Assembly: GCF_944393015.1 (NCBI RefSeq)
Contig: NZ_CALXYQ010000029.1
Location: 1 to 37,643, forward strand
DNA: 37,643 nt
From: an uncultured Brachyspira sp.
GTDB lineage: Bacteria; Spirochaetota; Brachyspiria; Brachyspirales; Brachyspiraceae
Direction: 5' to 3'
Shown in pieces: positions 1 through 8,277 of the stretch (the first letter of the stretch is position 1; the number at the start of each line of letters is the position of its first letter). The position numbers and the translations under genes are program-made. The notes under the pieces are model-generated. The model searched no databases. It was not told the origin of the DNA and saw nothing but the letters and a program-made list of their open reading frames with translations.

Positions 1-89
1 TTATTATACACCTGTGTTATACTTCAAGAAATTAAGGAATACTTAATGCAATATGTCTGGCTCCTGTGCATTTTTTATCATATTTTCAT

Positions 90-126
90 AAAAAAAACAC
101 TCTATGAAATTTGAGTTCATAGAGTG
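90..126 (-). terminator. Rho-independent terminator of the META lipoprotein gene
   Basis: An 11-bp perfect inverted repeat (CACTCTATGAA at 98-108, TTCATAGAGTG at 116-126) has a 7-base loop. On the minus strand it is followed by a run of T (bases 97 back to 91). It lies about 100 bases beyond the stop of the lipoprotein gene. Bases 1-89 contain no gene I can recognise. Confidence 0.75.
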
Positions 127-224
127 AAAGTAATGGGTTTGTATATATATCTTAAGAGCGCAACAAATGACGTTTGTAGCTATACTATATATAACATAAT
201 AAATAAGAAACAGTAAAAATATAT

Positions 225-1604
225 TTAATTTACCATGTTAAAAAGTAGTATATCATCATCAGATGTTTTTATGCATAAAGTATTATTATTATAAGATATA
301 TAATTGGCTTTATTAAGAAGTTTTAAATATTCATCTTCAGCTTGCATATCAGCTTCAGGACCTGCCATTAAAGTTGATATTCCTGTTTTACTCATTGTTA
401 TTTTACCATCCTTTATTTCAAATGGTATATTATAGTTATTAACTCCAGATTTTCCTACAAATGAATTATTAGTTATAGATAAAGTTATTTCTGTACCTTC
501 AAGCATATTTGATAATTTGAATTCTTTTCCTGAATACTCATTAACATCAAAATAATCTTCTACGAATCTCAATATTGCAGCATCATTAGCTATTATAATA
601 AGTTCTTTTCCTTTTAAGTACATATATTTAGCATTTTCCATATATTTTGAGAAATCTGCTTCAGCATTCATATTTTCTTCAGGGCCTGCCATTCTAGTCA
701 TAGCTAAACCATTAAATTTAATTTCATTGCCGTTTATATTGCTATATGAAGTTTTGTAAGTGTTTACACCAGAGAAACCATTTACTTGATTCTCTTTACC
801 ATAAAAAGACATAGTTATTTCTACATTAGGATATTTATAGAAATTTTTCAATAAAAATGTTCTTCCTAATAATTTATTGCCTGATATAGAATCATCTTTA
901 AATATTAATTTTTCACCTGATTTTGTAGTTATTTCTAAATTTGTTATTGATAATGTGATATTAGATGCTTCAGAAAGTAATGTTGTAAATTCCTGTTCTG
1001 CTTTCATATTTTCTTCAGGGCCTGCCATCATAGTAGAGCCTAATGCACCTATTGATATTACATTATTATTAGTTAAAGTATATCCTGCGAAGTATCTATT
1101 AACACCAGAAAAACCATAAACTTTATTAGTGTCAAATCCTATTGTTATACCGATTTCAGGGTATTTATTTTCAAGAATAAATTCTCTGCCGTATAAATCA
1201 TTGTAATTTAAACTTCTTTTTGTGAAAGATAATTCTTTGTTTTCAGAAGTTTTTATTGTTAATTTATCATTTTCTAATGAAACAGAGTTAGCTTTGCCTA
1301 AATCAGTTAAAAATTCCTGTTCTGCTTTCATATCTTCTTCGTTTCCGGCCATTAATGTTGCTCCTATATTTGTACCTAAAATTATTTGATCATTGCTAAT
1401 ACTAAATGATGTAAAATATCTGTTTATGCTGGCATTTCCATAAACATTGCTGTTTTCAAATCCTATTGTTATTTTAGGATTGCTTGTAAGATAGAATTCA
1501 CTGCCATTTAATGCTTCAAATATGTTTGTGTTTTCATTGTTTTTTTGAGAGCATGATGATAGTAGTAAGATTAGAGATGATAGTAGTAATAGTGTTTTTT
1601 TCAT
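225..1604 (-). CDS. Lipoprotein with four META-like (HslJ-type) repeats
   Basis: The 459-residue protein begins with a lipoprotein signal (MKK, hydrophobic stretch, then LLSSC with Cys18 as the likely lipidated residue), so it should be membrane-anchored and face outward or into the periplasm. The rest is four tandem units of about 100 residues (roughly 31-130, 135-235, 245-350, 357-457). Each opens with a G(S/R/K)xF-type strand, carries a G-x-(S/A)-(G/S)-(V/I)-N-x-Y motif and then a MAGxExxMxAE motif. That order matches the META domain family, known from HslJ and related stress or antibiotic-response proteins; the molecular function of such domains is poorly defined. The start has a GGGG ribosome site and a consensus promoter upstream. 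It is monocistronic, with its own terminator. The family assignment is by motif and remains an inference. Confidence 0.75.
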   Translation of the reverse strand: MKKTLLLLSSLILLLSSCSQKNNENTNIFEALNGSEFYLTSNPKITIGFENSNVYGNASINRYFTSFSISNDQIILGTNIGATLMAGNEEDMKAEQEFLTDLGKANSVSLENDKLTIKTSENKELSFTKRSLNYNDLYGREFILENKYPEIGITIGFDTNKVYGFSGVNRYFAGYTLTNNNVISIGALGSTMMAGPEENMKAEQEFTTLLSEASNITLSITNLEITTKSGEKLIFKDDSISGNKLLGRTFLLKNFYKYPNVEITMSFYGKENQVNGFSGVNTYKTSYSNINGNEIKFNGLAMTRMAGPEENMNAEADFSKYMENAKYMYLKGKELIIIANDAAILRFVEDYFDVNEYSGKEFKLSNMLEGTEITLSITNNSFVGKSGVNNYNIPFEIKDGKITMSKTGISTLMAGPEADMQAEDEYLKLLNKANYISYNNNTLCIKTSDDDILLFNMVN

Positions 1605-1639
1605 TTTTTACCCCAATATAATTATATTTTAGTTTTTAT

Positions 1640-1668
1640 ATTCTATTTTAAAAAAATAGTATTGTCAA
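1640..1668 (-). promoter_or_regulatory. Sigma-70 promoter of the META lipoprotein gene
   Basis: On the minus strand TTGACA (1668-1663) and TAGAAT (1645-1640) are separated by 17 bases. The predicted leader is about 30 bases, with a GGGG ribosome site before the ATG at 1604. Confidence 0.75.
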
Positions 1669-1925
1669 TAAAACAATGGGCTTATGATTAAGGAAAACCA
1701 TAAGCCCATCAATAATAGTGTTAGGAGTCTGATAATAATGAATAATTGCTTTGTTAAATATAATAACTTATTTTCTCCCCCTTAGTAAAATAAGTTCATA
1801 ATAAAAATACATATATAATTATTATAACCAAATATAAACTTTTTAGTAAAATTAATTATTAGAAAAAAGTATATATATGTATAATCTCTATATATTAAAA
1901 ATAATATAAAATTCTAAAAAATCAA
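1669..1925. other. Spacer with two strong hairpins between divergent genes
   Basis: Two inverted repeats stand out between the divergent promoters: an 11-bp stem ATGGGCTTATG/CATAAGCCCAT (1676-1709) and a 10-bp stem AACTTATTTT/AAAATAAGTT (1765-1796) whose loop is pyrimidine-rich (CTCCCCC). Neither has a clear T-run, and both lie upstream of the promoters rather than in leaders. No open reading frame is convincing here. Confidence 0.5.
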
Positions 1926-1954
1926 TTGAAAAATAAGAAAAAATAAGTTATCAT
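1926..1954 (+). promoter_or_regulatory. Sigma-70 promoter of the GNAT acetyltransferase gene
   Basis: TTGAAA (1926-1931) and TATCAT (1949-1954) are 17 bases apart. The expected transcript start near 1961 leaves a leader of about 40 bases. Confidence 0.6.
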
Positions 1955-2001
1955 ATTATAGTTTACATAATAAAATCCGATAATCAATATTGCAGGTGTT
2001 T

Positions 2002-2502
2002 ATGTGTAGTATAAGAGAAGCACATATAGAAGATGCTGAAAATGTTGTAAATTACATAGTAAAGGTGTCTGATGAAACTAATTTTATGATGTCTGATTCT
2101 AATGAAAGGGAATTAGATATAAAAAAAGAGGAGGAATTTTTACAAAGTATACAAAAAAGCATGACAACTAAGATGTTTTTATGCGAAATAAATGGTGAAA
2201 TTATCGGAATATGTAATTTGAAAGGTATTGATAGGAAAAGAGTAAAGCATAGAGTTAATTTAGGAATAAGCGTATTGAAAAAGTATTGGGGTAATGGTGT
2301 AGCCAAAAGACTTATCAATTATGCTATAGCTTATGCTAAAAAAAATTCTATAAAAAAGATAGAATTAACTGTCAGAACTGATAATGAAAGGGCCTTAAAA
2401 CTATATAAATCACTTGGTTTTTTCATAGAAGGTGAGATAAAGAGCTTTTTTTGTATTGATGATGTTTATTATGATTGCTATATAATGGGGTTGTTTATTT
2501 AG
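2002..2502 (+). CDS. GNAT-family N-acetyltransferase
   Basis: The 166-residue protein has the GNAT fold signature. Motif A, which binds the acetyl-CoA pyrophosphate, is seen as LGISVLKKYWGNGVAKRLI. Motif B follows as NERALKLYKSLGF near the C-terminus. The length is normal for a single-domain GNAT enzyme. The start chosen is the ATG at 2002, preceded by AGGTG at good spacing; a TTG four codons upstream is possible but overlaps the ribosome site. It has its own promoter and sits alone, on the same strand as the flagellar genes 204 bases downstream. The substrate cannot be read from the sequence; proteins of this shape include amino-acid, polyamine and ribosomal-protein acetyltransferases. Confidence 0.85.
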   Translation: MCSIREAHIEDAENVVNYIVKVSDETNFMMSDSNERELDIKKEEEFLQSIQKSMTTKMFLCEINGEIIGICNLKGIDRKRVKHRVNLGISVLKKYWGNGVAKRLINYAIAYAKKNSIKKIELTVRTDNERALKLYKSLGFFIEGEIKSFFCIDDVYYDCYIMGLFI

Positions 2503-2590
2503 TTTGATACTGTATAAAAAATTTGTACACTGTATTAATACTGTAAATAGTATATGAGCGATAAAATTTATTATAATGGATTGTAAATTA

Positions 2591-2630
2591 GTTAACATAA
2601 TACTTGACTATTTTATGATAATATGTTAAC
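2591..2630. repeat. Inverted repeat in front of the flagellar export genes
   Basis: GTTAACATA (2591-2599) is repeated inverted as TATGTTAAC (2622-2630). A TTGACT that could act as a -35 box lies in the loop (2604-2609), but the base run 17 positions on (TAACTT) is a poor -10. It could be a regulator site or a weak terminator for the acetyltransferase gene. I could not identify a convincing promoter for fliP. Confidence 0.4.
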
Positions 2631-2706
2631 TTTATGGAAGTTGTAAATATTATCGATTTCAGAAGAAAAAAGATTAGAAAAAATTTATAAAATTGGAGTT
2701 CTCAAG

Positions 2707-3495
2707 ATGCGAAAGTTTCTAATGGTATTTTTGGTATTATGTTTACTTGTACCGGTAGCAGCTTACGCTCAAGAGAATACCCAAATACCAATACCTACAA
2801 TAGGATTAAATGTTACTCAGGCTCAAACACCTCAGCAGGTTAGTTTGGGACTTCAGATATTATTTCTTTTAACAATATTGTCATTATCTCCATCTATAAT
2901 AATAATGACAACAAGTTTTATAAGAGTTTCAATAGTATTAAGTTTCGTACAAAGGGCATTGTCATTACAGGAAACCCCTCCAAGAGCATTGATAATGGGG
3001 CTTTCACTATTTCTTACATTTTTTATAATGATGCCCACATTAACTCAGGTAAATAATGAGGCACTTCAGCCGTATTTGAACGGATCTATAGGTGTCAATG
3101 AATTATACAGCAGAGGCATACAGCCTATAAGAATGTTTATGTTTAACTCTTTAAGAGGTGAAAATGGTATGAAGAGTTTGGATTTATTTCTAAGTATAAG
3201 TGATACTAATATAAGACTTAGAGATATTCAGACAGTAGATGATTTGAATAGGATACCTACTATAGTAGTAGTACCTGCATTTATAATAAATGAGCTTACT
3301 ATAGCATTCAAAATGGGAATATATTTATTTATACCGTTTATTGTTATAGACTTGGTTGTTGCTTCTATACTTATGGCAATGGGTATGATAATGCTTCCGC
3401 CTATTATGATATCTTTACCGCTTAAAATAATTTTGTTTGTTGCGGTAGATGGATGGAAACTTCTAATACTTCAGATAGTACAGAGTTTCCAATAA
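2707..3495 (+). CDS. fliP: Flagellar export gate protein FliP
   Basis: FliP forms, with FliQ and FliR, the helical export-gate pore of the flagellar type III secretion system in the inner membrane. The 262-residue protein has an N-terminal signal peptide ending near AYA (residue 21), as is usual for FliP. Four hydrophobic helices follow, with the family's conserved runs PSIIIMTTSFIRVSIVLSF and, near the C-terminus, GMIMLPPIMISLPLKI. Length is normal. The ATG has a GGAG site 8 bases upstream. It is the first flagellar gene of the block; fliO, fliN/Y and fliM, which often precede it in other spirochaetes, are not next to it here. FliQ begins 56 bases downstream. Confidence 0.97.
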   Translation: MRKFLMVFLVLCLLVPVAAYAQENTQIPIPTIGLNVTQAQTPQQVSLGLQILFLLTILSLSPSIIIMTTSFIRVSIVLSFVQRALSLQETPPRALIMGLSLFLTFFIMMPTLTQVNNEALQPYLNGSIGVNELYSRGIQPIRMFMFNSLRGENGMKSLDLFLSISDTNIRLRDIQTVDDLNRIPTIVVVPAFIINELTIAFKMGIYLFIPFIVIDLVVASILMAMGMIMLPPIMISLPLKIILFVAVDGWKLLILQIVQSFQ

Positions 3496-3551
3496 ATATA
3501 GGAATATATTTTGCTGCTTTATATAGTTAATAATTTTTTAAGGAAAATTTT

Positions 3552-3821
3552 ATGAGCGATACTTCTATTATTGTTTTAGTACAAGAAACTTTATGGGTAT
3601 TTATGCTGCTTTCAGCTCCTGTTTTGGGGGTATCAATTATTGTTGGATTGATAATCTCAATACTTCAGGCTACTACAAGTATTCAGGAGCAGACTTTAAC
3701 ATTTGTTCCTAAAATGATAGCTATGTTGGCAGTGATATATATGTTAGCTTCTTGGATGCTGAATTATACTAGTGCGTTTACTGTTAGGTTATTCAGCATA
3801 CTTCCAACTATAGCTAGATAA
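3552..3821 (+). CDS. fliQ: Flagellar export gate protein FliQ
   Basis: The 89-residue protein has the two-helix hairpin of FliQ, with the conserved stretch SILQATTSIQEQTLTFVPK between and into the second helix. Four copies of FliQ wrap the FliP-FliR core in known structures. A GGA ribosome site lies upstream of the ATG, and the fliP-fliQ-fliR order is the standard one. Confidence 0.97.
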   Translation: MSDTSIIVLVQETLWVFMLLSAPVLGVSIIVGLIISILQATTSIQEQTLTFVPKMIAMLAVIYMLASWMLNYTSAFTVRLFSILPTIAR

Positions 3822-3870
3822 TTTTGTTGGGTGTTAAAAATAGTTTATAGAATCAATTAGGGAATTAATA

Positions 3871-4674
3871 ATGGATAATTTCGTGAATTTCTTTCAAATT
3901 TACCTGCTCATTATGGTAAGATTTGTAGCTATACTTATGGTAGCTCCATTATTTTCTTCTAATGTTATACCTAATACTATAAAAATGGCATTAGCTTTCA
4001 TTGCTACAGCGGCTATATTTCCATTAGTTGCTAATATAAATGTTCAGGCAGCTCCTACTTTTGTTGAATACTTTTTAACATTGGTAAATGAAGCATTAAT
4101 AGGAATATTAATAGGATTCTTAATGTCAATCATATTTACTGCTTATCAGGTTATGGCTAATTTCCTTGAAATACAAATGGGATTCGGTATATCAGAAACG
4201 GTTGACCCTATATCTCAAGTTACAGTGCCGGTATTAGGACAATTACAGTCTTTAGTTGTTGTATTATTATTTATAGCTATAGACGGACCTAGCTGGGTAA
4301 TTAGAACTTTATTTTATAGCTTTAAGGCTATGCCTGTATTGAGTGATGCTTCAAAGGCGGTATTCACTTCATCGTTTAGCGGTGTTATAGACAGAATGAT
4401 ATATTATATGAGTTCTTTATTTTCTGTAGCTCTTTCTTTATCTTTGCCTATAATGCTTACTTTGTTTTTATTATCATTAAGTTTGGGATTATTAGCGAAG
4501 GCAGCCCCTCAGATGAATATTTTAATGCTTGGTTTTCCTATGCAGATAGCTGTTGGCGTGGCTGCTTATTATATTTTGATACCAGTTCTTGTTTCTAATT
4601 TTATGAAAGTATTAGAAACTACTATAGCAGATGTTAATAATATAATAACTTTCTTATCCGGAGGAACAGTATGA
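3871..4674 (+). CDS. fliR: Flagellar export gate protein FliR
   Basis: FliR completes the FliPQR pore. The 267-residue, almost wholly hydrophobic protein shows the expected N-terminal PLFSSNVIPNTIKMALAF region, the central GFGISETVDPISQ loop typical of FliR, and the late KAAPQMNILMLGFPMQI helix. Length is normal. The start has GGGA upstream. Its last four bases (ATGA) overlap the start of flhB, which suggests translational coupling. Confidence 0.96.
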   Translation: MDNFVNFFQIYLLIMVRFVAILMVAPLFSSNVIPNTIKMALAFIATAAIFPLVANINVQAAPTFVEYFLTLVNEALIGILIGFLMSIIFTAYQVMANFLEIQMGFGISETVDPISQVTVPVLGQLQSLVVVLLFIAIDGPSWVIRTLFYSFKAMPVLSDASKAVFTSSFSGVIDRMIYYMSSLFSVALSLSLPIMLTLFLLSLSLGLLAKAAPQMNILMLGFPMQIAVGVAAYYILIPVLVSNFMKVLETTIADVNNIITFLSGGTV

Positions 4675-5873
4675 TTAAAAAAATACTTTCTTCTATATTT
4701 GAATTGTTCATTATATTCAAAGCTAAGCTATACAGAAAATATTTGCGTCTTACAGGAAAAGGATATGTATTAACATTATTTGCTGCTCCTGAAGATGAAG
4801 GCAGAACTGAACTTCCTACTGAAAGAAAAAAGAGAAAGGCTAGAGAAGAAGAGGGACGTGTTGTTAACTCGGCTGAAATAAATCAGACTCTAGTTTTAGC
4901 AGTTTCAATAGCTGTGATAGCTCTTTTAACTACATATTTTACTCATACAGTAGCACAATTCTTTATTAACGTAATGAATAAAATATCTAATGCTGATGCT
5001 TCAATAAATAATGCAGCTTATACAGATATGTTATTAGAGATATTTGTTCTTTTAGCAAAAACTGCCGGAATTATTATGGCGGTTGCTTTGGTAGTTGGTG
5101 TTGGCGTTAATTTGGCACAGACTCAGTTTTTATTTACTACAAAGAAATTAAAACCTAATTTTAAAAGAATAGCCCCTACTTGGTCTAACTTTAAAGAAAG
5201 AGTATTTATATCATCTCAAAACTTGATGAATTTGGCAAAAATACTTTTTAAAATGATTATGATATCAATTCTCACTTTTACTACTATATATGGAAAACAT
5301 ACTGAAATATTTAATATGGTTAATATGGGTTTGAGTCAGGCTATGAATTTGTTTTTCTTTATAGTTTTAGAAATGCTAGCTAAAGTAATTATATTTATGA
5401 TAATAGTTTCTGCTTTCGACTATTTCTTTCAAAAAAGACAATACATTAATAGTTTGAAAATGACAAAGCATGAGATGAAAGAAGAGTTTAAAGAGATGGA
5501 AGGAGACCCTTTAGTAAAAAGTCAATTGCAGGAGATGGCTAGAAAGATTGTAAGCAGAACAATGCTTAAATCTGTACCTGAAGCGGATGTAGTTATTACA
5601 AACCCAACTCACTTTGCAGTTGCTTTGAAATATGAAAATGGAGATTATGCCCCTGTAGTAACAGCTAAGGGAGCAGATCATATAGCATTAAAAATAAAAG
5701 AAATAGCTAGGGAAAATGATGTTCAAATAGTTGAGAATAAACCTTTAGCCCGTGAATTATATTACAATGTTGAGTTAGGACAGTATATACCTGAAAAGCT
5801 ATTTCATGTTGTATCAAGGATACTTGGCGAGGTATATAGATTACGTAATGAAAAAATGGCAAGGGCTATATAG
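4671..5873 (+). CDS. flhB: Flagellar export switch protein FlhB
   Basis: FlhB is the substrate-specificity switch of flagellar export. The 400-residue protein has four hydrophobic helices and the C-terminal cytoplasmic domain with the autocleavage motif NPTH at 311-314 (cleavage between Asn311 and Pro312). After it comes the conserved VVTAKGADHIALKIKEIA stretch. Compared with many FlhB proteins it carries about 35 extra N-terminal residues, hydrophobic then basic, before the usual LFAAPEDEGRTELPTE segment. This start is kept because the ATG overlaps the fliR stop. It should sit in the inner membrane next to FliPQR and FlhA. Confidence 0.96.
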   Translation: MIKKILSSIFELFIIFKAKLYRKYLRLTGKGYVLTLFAAPEDEGRTELPTERKKRKAREEEGRVVNSAEINQTLVLAVSIAVIALLTTYFTHTVAQFFINVMNKISNADASINNAAYTDMLLEIFVLLAKTAGIIMAVALVVGVGVNLAQTQFLFTTKKLKPNFKRIAPTWSNFKERVFISSQNLMNLAKILFKMIMISILTFTTIYGKHTEIFNMVNMGLSQAMNLFFFIVLEMLAKVIIFMIIVSAFDYFFQKRQYINSLKMTKHEMKEEFKEMEGDPLVKSQLQEMARKIVSRTMLKSVPEADVVITNPTHFAVALKYENGDYAPVVTAKGADHIALKIKEIARENDVQIVENKPLARELYYNVELGQYIPEKLFHVVSRILGEVYRLRNEKMARAI

Positions 5874-5885
5874 GAGGAATAAAAA

Positions 5886-8006
5886 GTGGCAACAATGAAT
5901 GGTGCTAAATCAATTTTAGATAATATAAAACTGCCTTCTAATCTTAGCAGGCATACAGATATAATGTTTGCTGTAGGTGCGGTTATGGTAATAATGATGC
6001 TCGTTATACCATTGCCTTCTTTAGTATTGGACTTTTTGCTTATAGTAAATATTATAGTATCATTATTAATATTACTTATGGTGCTTAGTATAAAAAGTGC
6101 TAATGATTTTAGCGTATTTCCTTCTGTACTTCTTGTTATGACAGCTTTCAGACTTGCTCTAAATGTATCCACTACAAGAGCTATTCTTACAGAGGGGGCT
6201 AATTTTAATGGTAAAGTTATTACAGCATTTGCTGACTTTGTAGTAGGCGGAAATATAGTTGTAGGTGTTGTAATATTTATAATTCTTATAATAGTACAAT
6301 TTGTTGTAATCACTAAGGGTGCTACAAGAGTATCAGAAGTAGCAGCAAGATTTGCATTAGATAGTATGCCTTCAAAGATGATGGCTGTTGAAAGCGAACT
6401 TCAGGCAGGAGCTATCACAGATAAAGAGGCAGAAGAAAAGAGAAAAAAGATTAGAGGTGAAAGTGATTTTTACGGTACTATGGACGGTGCTTCAAAGTTC
6501 GTACAAGGGGACGTTATAGCCGGTATCATAATCACTGTTATAAACATAGTAGGCGGACTCATCATTGGTATGACAATGAGAGGAGAGCCTTTTACTCAGG
6601 CAGTTAATGCTTATACTCGTTTTACTGTTGGTGATGGTTTGGTAAGCCAGATACCTTCATTCTTTATGAGTTTTGCTACAGGTTTATTAGTAACTAGAAG
6701 CAGCAGCGAGGATAATTTGTCTACTCAAATAGCAGTACAAGTTTTTGCTAAACCTAAGAACTTATTTATAGGTGCAGGTTTCGCATTCTTCCTAATGCTT
6801 TTACCTGGATTCCCAAAGATTGCATTATTCGTAATAGCTTTGGCTTTATTCTTAGCAGGATATGCTTTGAAGAAAGAACAGCAGGAGCTTGGACTTAATG
6901 AAGACGGAACAAAAACTGATGCCGGAGAACAGGTGCATCAAGGTCCTTTAGATGTTACGCCTTTCTTGAAAGTAGAGAAGATAGAGCTTTCTGTTGGTGC
7001 TTCTCTTATACCTTTAGCATTAGAATCGGAAGGCGGGGATTTAATCAATAGAATAAGTCAGATTCGTAGAGAGCTTGCTTTAGAGGTTGGGCTTGTAGTC
7101 CCTCCTGTTCGTATTGTGGACAACAGTGTAATAGAACCTGATGAATATACAGTGAGTATAAATGGTACTGAAATGGCTAAAGGATTCGTTCGTCCTAATA
7201 TGCTTTTAGCTTTGAATGCTAATTCTCCTGACGGCCCTTCTCCTGATTGTGAGAAAGTAAGAGAGCCTGCATTTGGACTTCCTGCTTATTGGATTAAAGT
7301 TGATGAAAAAGATATGGCAGAGAAAAAAGGCTTTATGTTATTTCAGCCTACTTCAGTTATTGCTACTCACTTCAGCGAAACTATTAAGAGAAATGCTAAT
7401 CTTCTTATCGGACGTGAAGAAGTACAGAATATGCTTGATCTTATTAAAGATGATCATAAAGCTCTTGTATCTGAAGTACTTGCAGCCAAGCCTCATAATG
7501 AAAGTCCTCTTGGATATATACAAAAAGTATTGCAGAATCTTCTTCAAGAGGAAGTGCCTATCAGAAACAGTGTTGCTATATTAGAGGGTGTTGCTGATGC
7601 TATATCAATTATGGGAAGCGAACAAGCTACTGAACTTGTAAGAAGCAGATTGGCATCTCAAATATCTCAGATGGTTGCTGATCAGGACAGAAATATAAGA
7701 GTTATTACTTTAAGTCAGCAGCTTCAAAATAATATAGCTCAGAACCTTGCTAATACAGGTAATTTACAAGGTTCGCAGATGATAGCTATGAGTTTTGAAA
7801 GTATGCAGAACTTAATTAAAAATATAAAAGATGCAGTTAAACTTGTAAGCGATTCAGGAGTTGATGATATAGTATTTTTAACTTCTCCTATTATAAGAAG
7901 ACCTTTGTATCAGTTTATAGCTAAGAATGTTGGTAAGTACAAGGTTATAGCTACTACTGAAATAGCACAGGGGTATAATGTACAGGGTATTGCTAGTATA
8001 AAATAA
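5886..8006 (+). CDS. flhA: Flagellar export protein FlhA
   Basis: FlhA forms the nonameric ring that uses proton-motive force and docks export chaperones. The 706-residue protein has about eight membrane helices in the first 330 residues, the family signature region with RLALNVSTTRAILTEG, the conserved cytoplasmic loop, and a C-terminal docking domain from about residue 360. A GTG start at 5886 is chosen because a strong GGAGGA site lies 8 bases upstream; an ATG three codons in is the alternative. It follows flhB by 12 bases and is clearly in the same operon. Confidence 0.97.
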   Translation: MATMNGAKSILDNIKLPSNLSRHTDIMFAVGAVMVIMMLVIPLPSLVLDFLLIVNIIVSLLILLMVLSIKSANDFSVFPSVLLVMTAFRLALNVSTTRAILTEGANFNGKVITAFADFVVGGNIVVGVVIFIILIIVQFVVITKGATRVSEVAARFALDSMPSKMMAVESELQAGAITDKEAEEKRKKIRGESDFYGTMDGASKFVQGDVIAGIIITVINIVGGLIIGMTMRGEPFTQAVNAYTRFTVGDGLVSQIPSFFMSFATGLLVTRSSSEDNLSTQIAVQVFAKPKNLFIGAGFAFFLMLLPGFPKIALFVIALALFLAGYALKKEQQELGLNEDGTKTDAGEQVHQGPLDVTPFLKVEKIELSVGASLIPLALESEGGDLINRISQIRRELALEVGLVVPPVRIVDNSVIEPDEYTVSINGTEMAKGFVRPNMLLALNANSPDGPSPDCEKVREPAFGLPAYWIKVDEKDMAEKKGFMLFQPTSVIATHFSETIKRNANLLIGREEVQNMLDLIKDDHKALVSEVLAAKPHNESPLGYIQKVLQNLLQEEVPIRNSVAILEGVADAISIMGSEQATELVRSRLASQISQMVADQDRNIRVITLSQQLQNNIAQNLANTGNLQGSQMIAMSFESMQNLIKNIKDAVKLVSDSGVDDIVFLTSPIIRRPLYQFIAKNVGKYKVIATTEIAQGYNVQGIASIK

Positions 8007-8071
8007 TGAATGATGAATGCCTTATTGGGCGATTAAGATATAAATAATAATATATTACTTGGAGTTACAAG

Positions 8072-8245
8072 ATGAAAACTATAAAAATTTTTGGAAAAAA
8101 CAGAGAAGAAATTGAAAAACAGGCTAGAGATAAGTACGGTGAAAGCTATTTTATTATTAGTGTGAGAGAGAGCAAAAGAAAAAACATATTCGGAATGATT
8201 AAAAAAGAGTTTGAAGTTTCTATCGGCATATTAGAACAATATTAA
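8072..8245 (+). CDS. 57-residue protein resembling the FlhF N-terminal (B) domain
   Basis: A short gene fits exactly between flhA and flhF with a good GGAG site before its ATG. The product starts MKTIKIFGKNREEIEKQA, continues with YGESYFIISVRE, then KRKNIFGMIKKEFEV. The same order (I-x-I/T-x-GK, D/E-E-helix, FG/YG-xx-F-I/V-I, KxxxFGxxxKxxxEL) is seen in the first 58 residues of the FlhF encoded 32 bases downstream, and in the B domain of FlhF proteins generally. It therefore looks like a stand-alone B-domain paralogue. It has no GTPase part and is too short for one. Function unknown; a role with FlhF at the flagellar pole is inference from context. Confidence 0.75.
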   Translation: MKTIKIFGKNREEIEKQARDKYGESYFIISVRESKRKNIFGMIKKEFEVSIGILEQY

Positions 8246-8277
8246 TAGTGATTTAAGGTGAATAGAGGAGATATAAA

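Noticed and set aside
877..1119. Open frames opposite to or inside the larger genes, as here within the META lipoprotein gene
   Set aside because: They lie in the shadow of genes with clear family motifs and have no ribosome sites of their own.
2507..2550. Three ACTGTAT-like direct repeats after the acetyltransferase gene
   Set aside because: The words are short, inexact and AT-rich; chance is a sufficient explanation.
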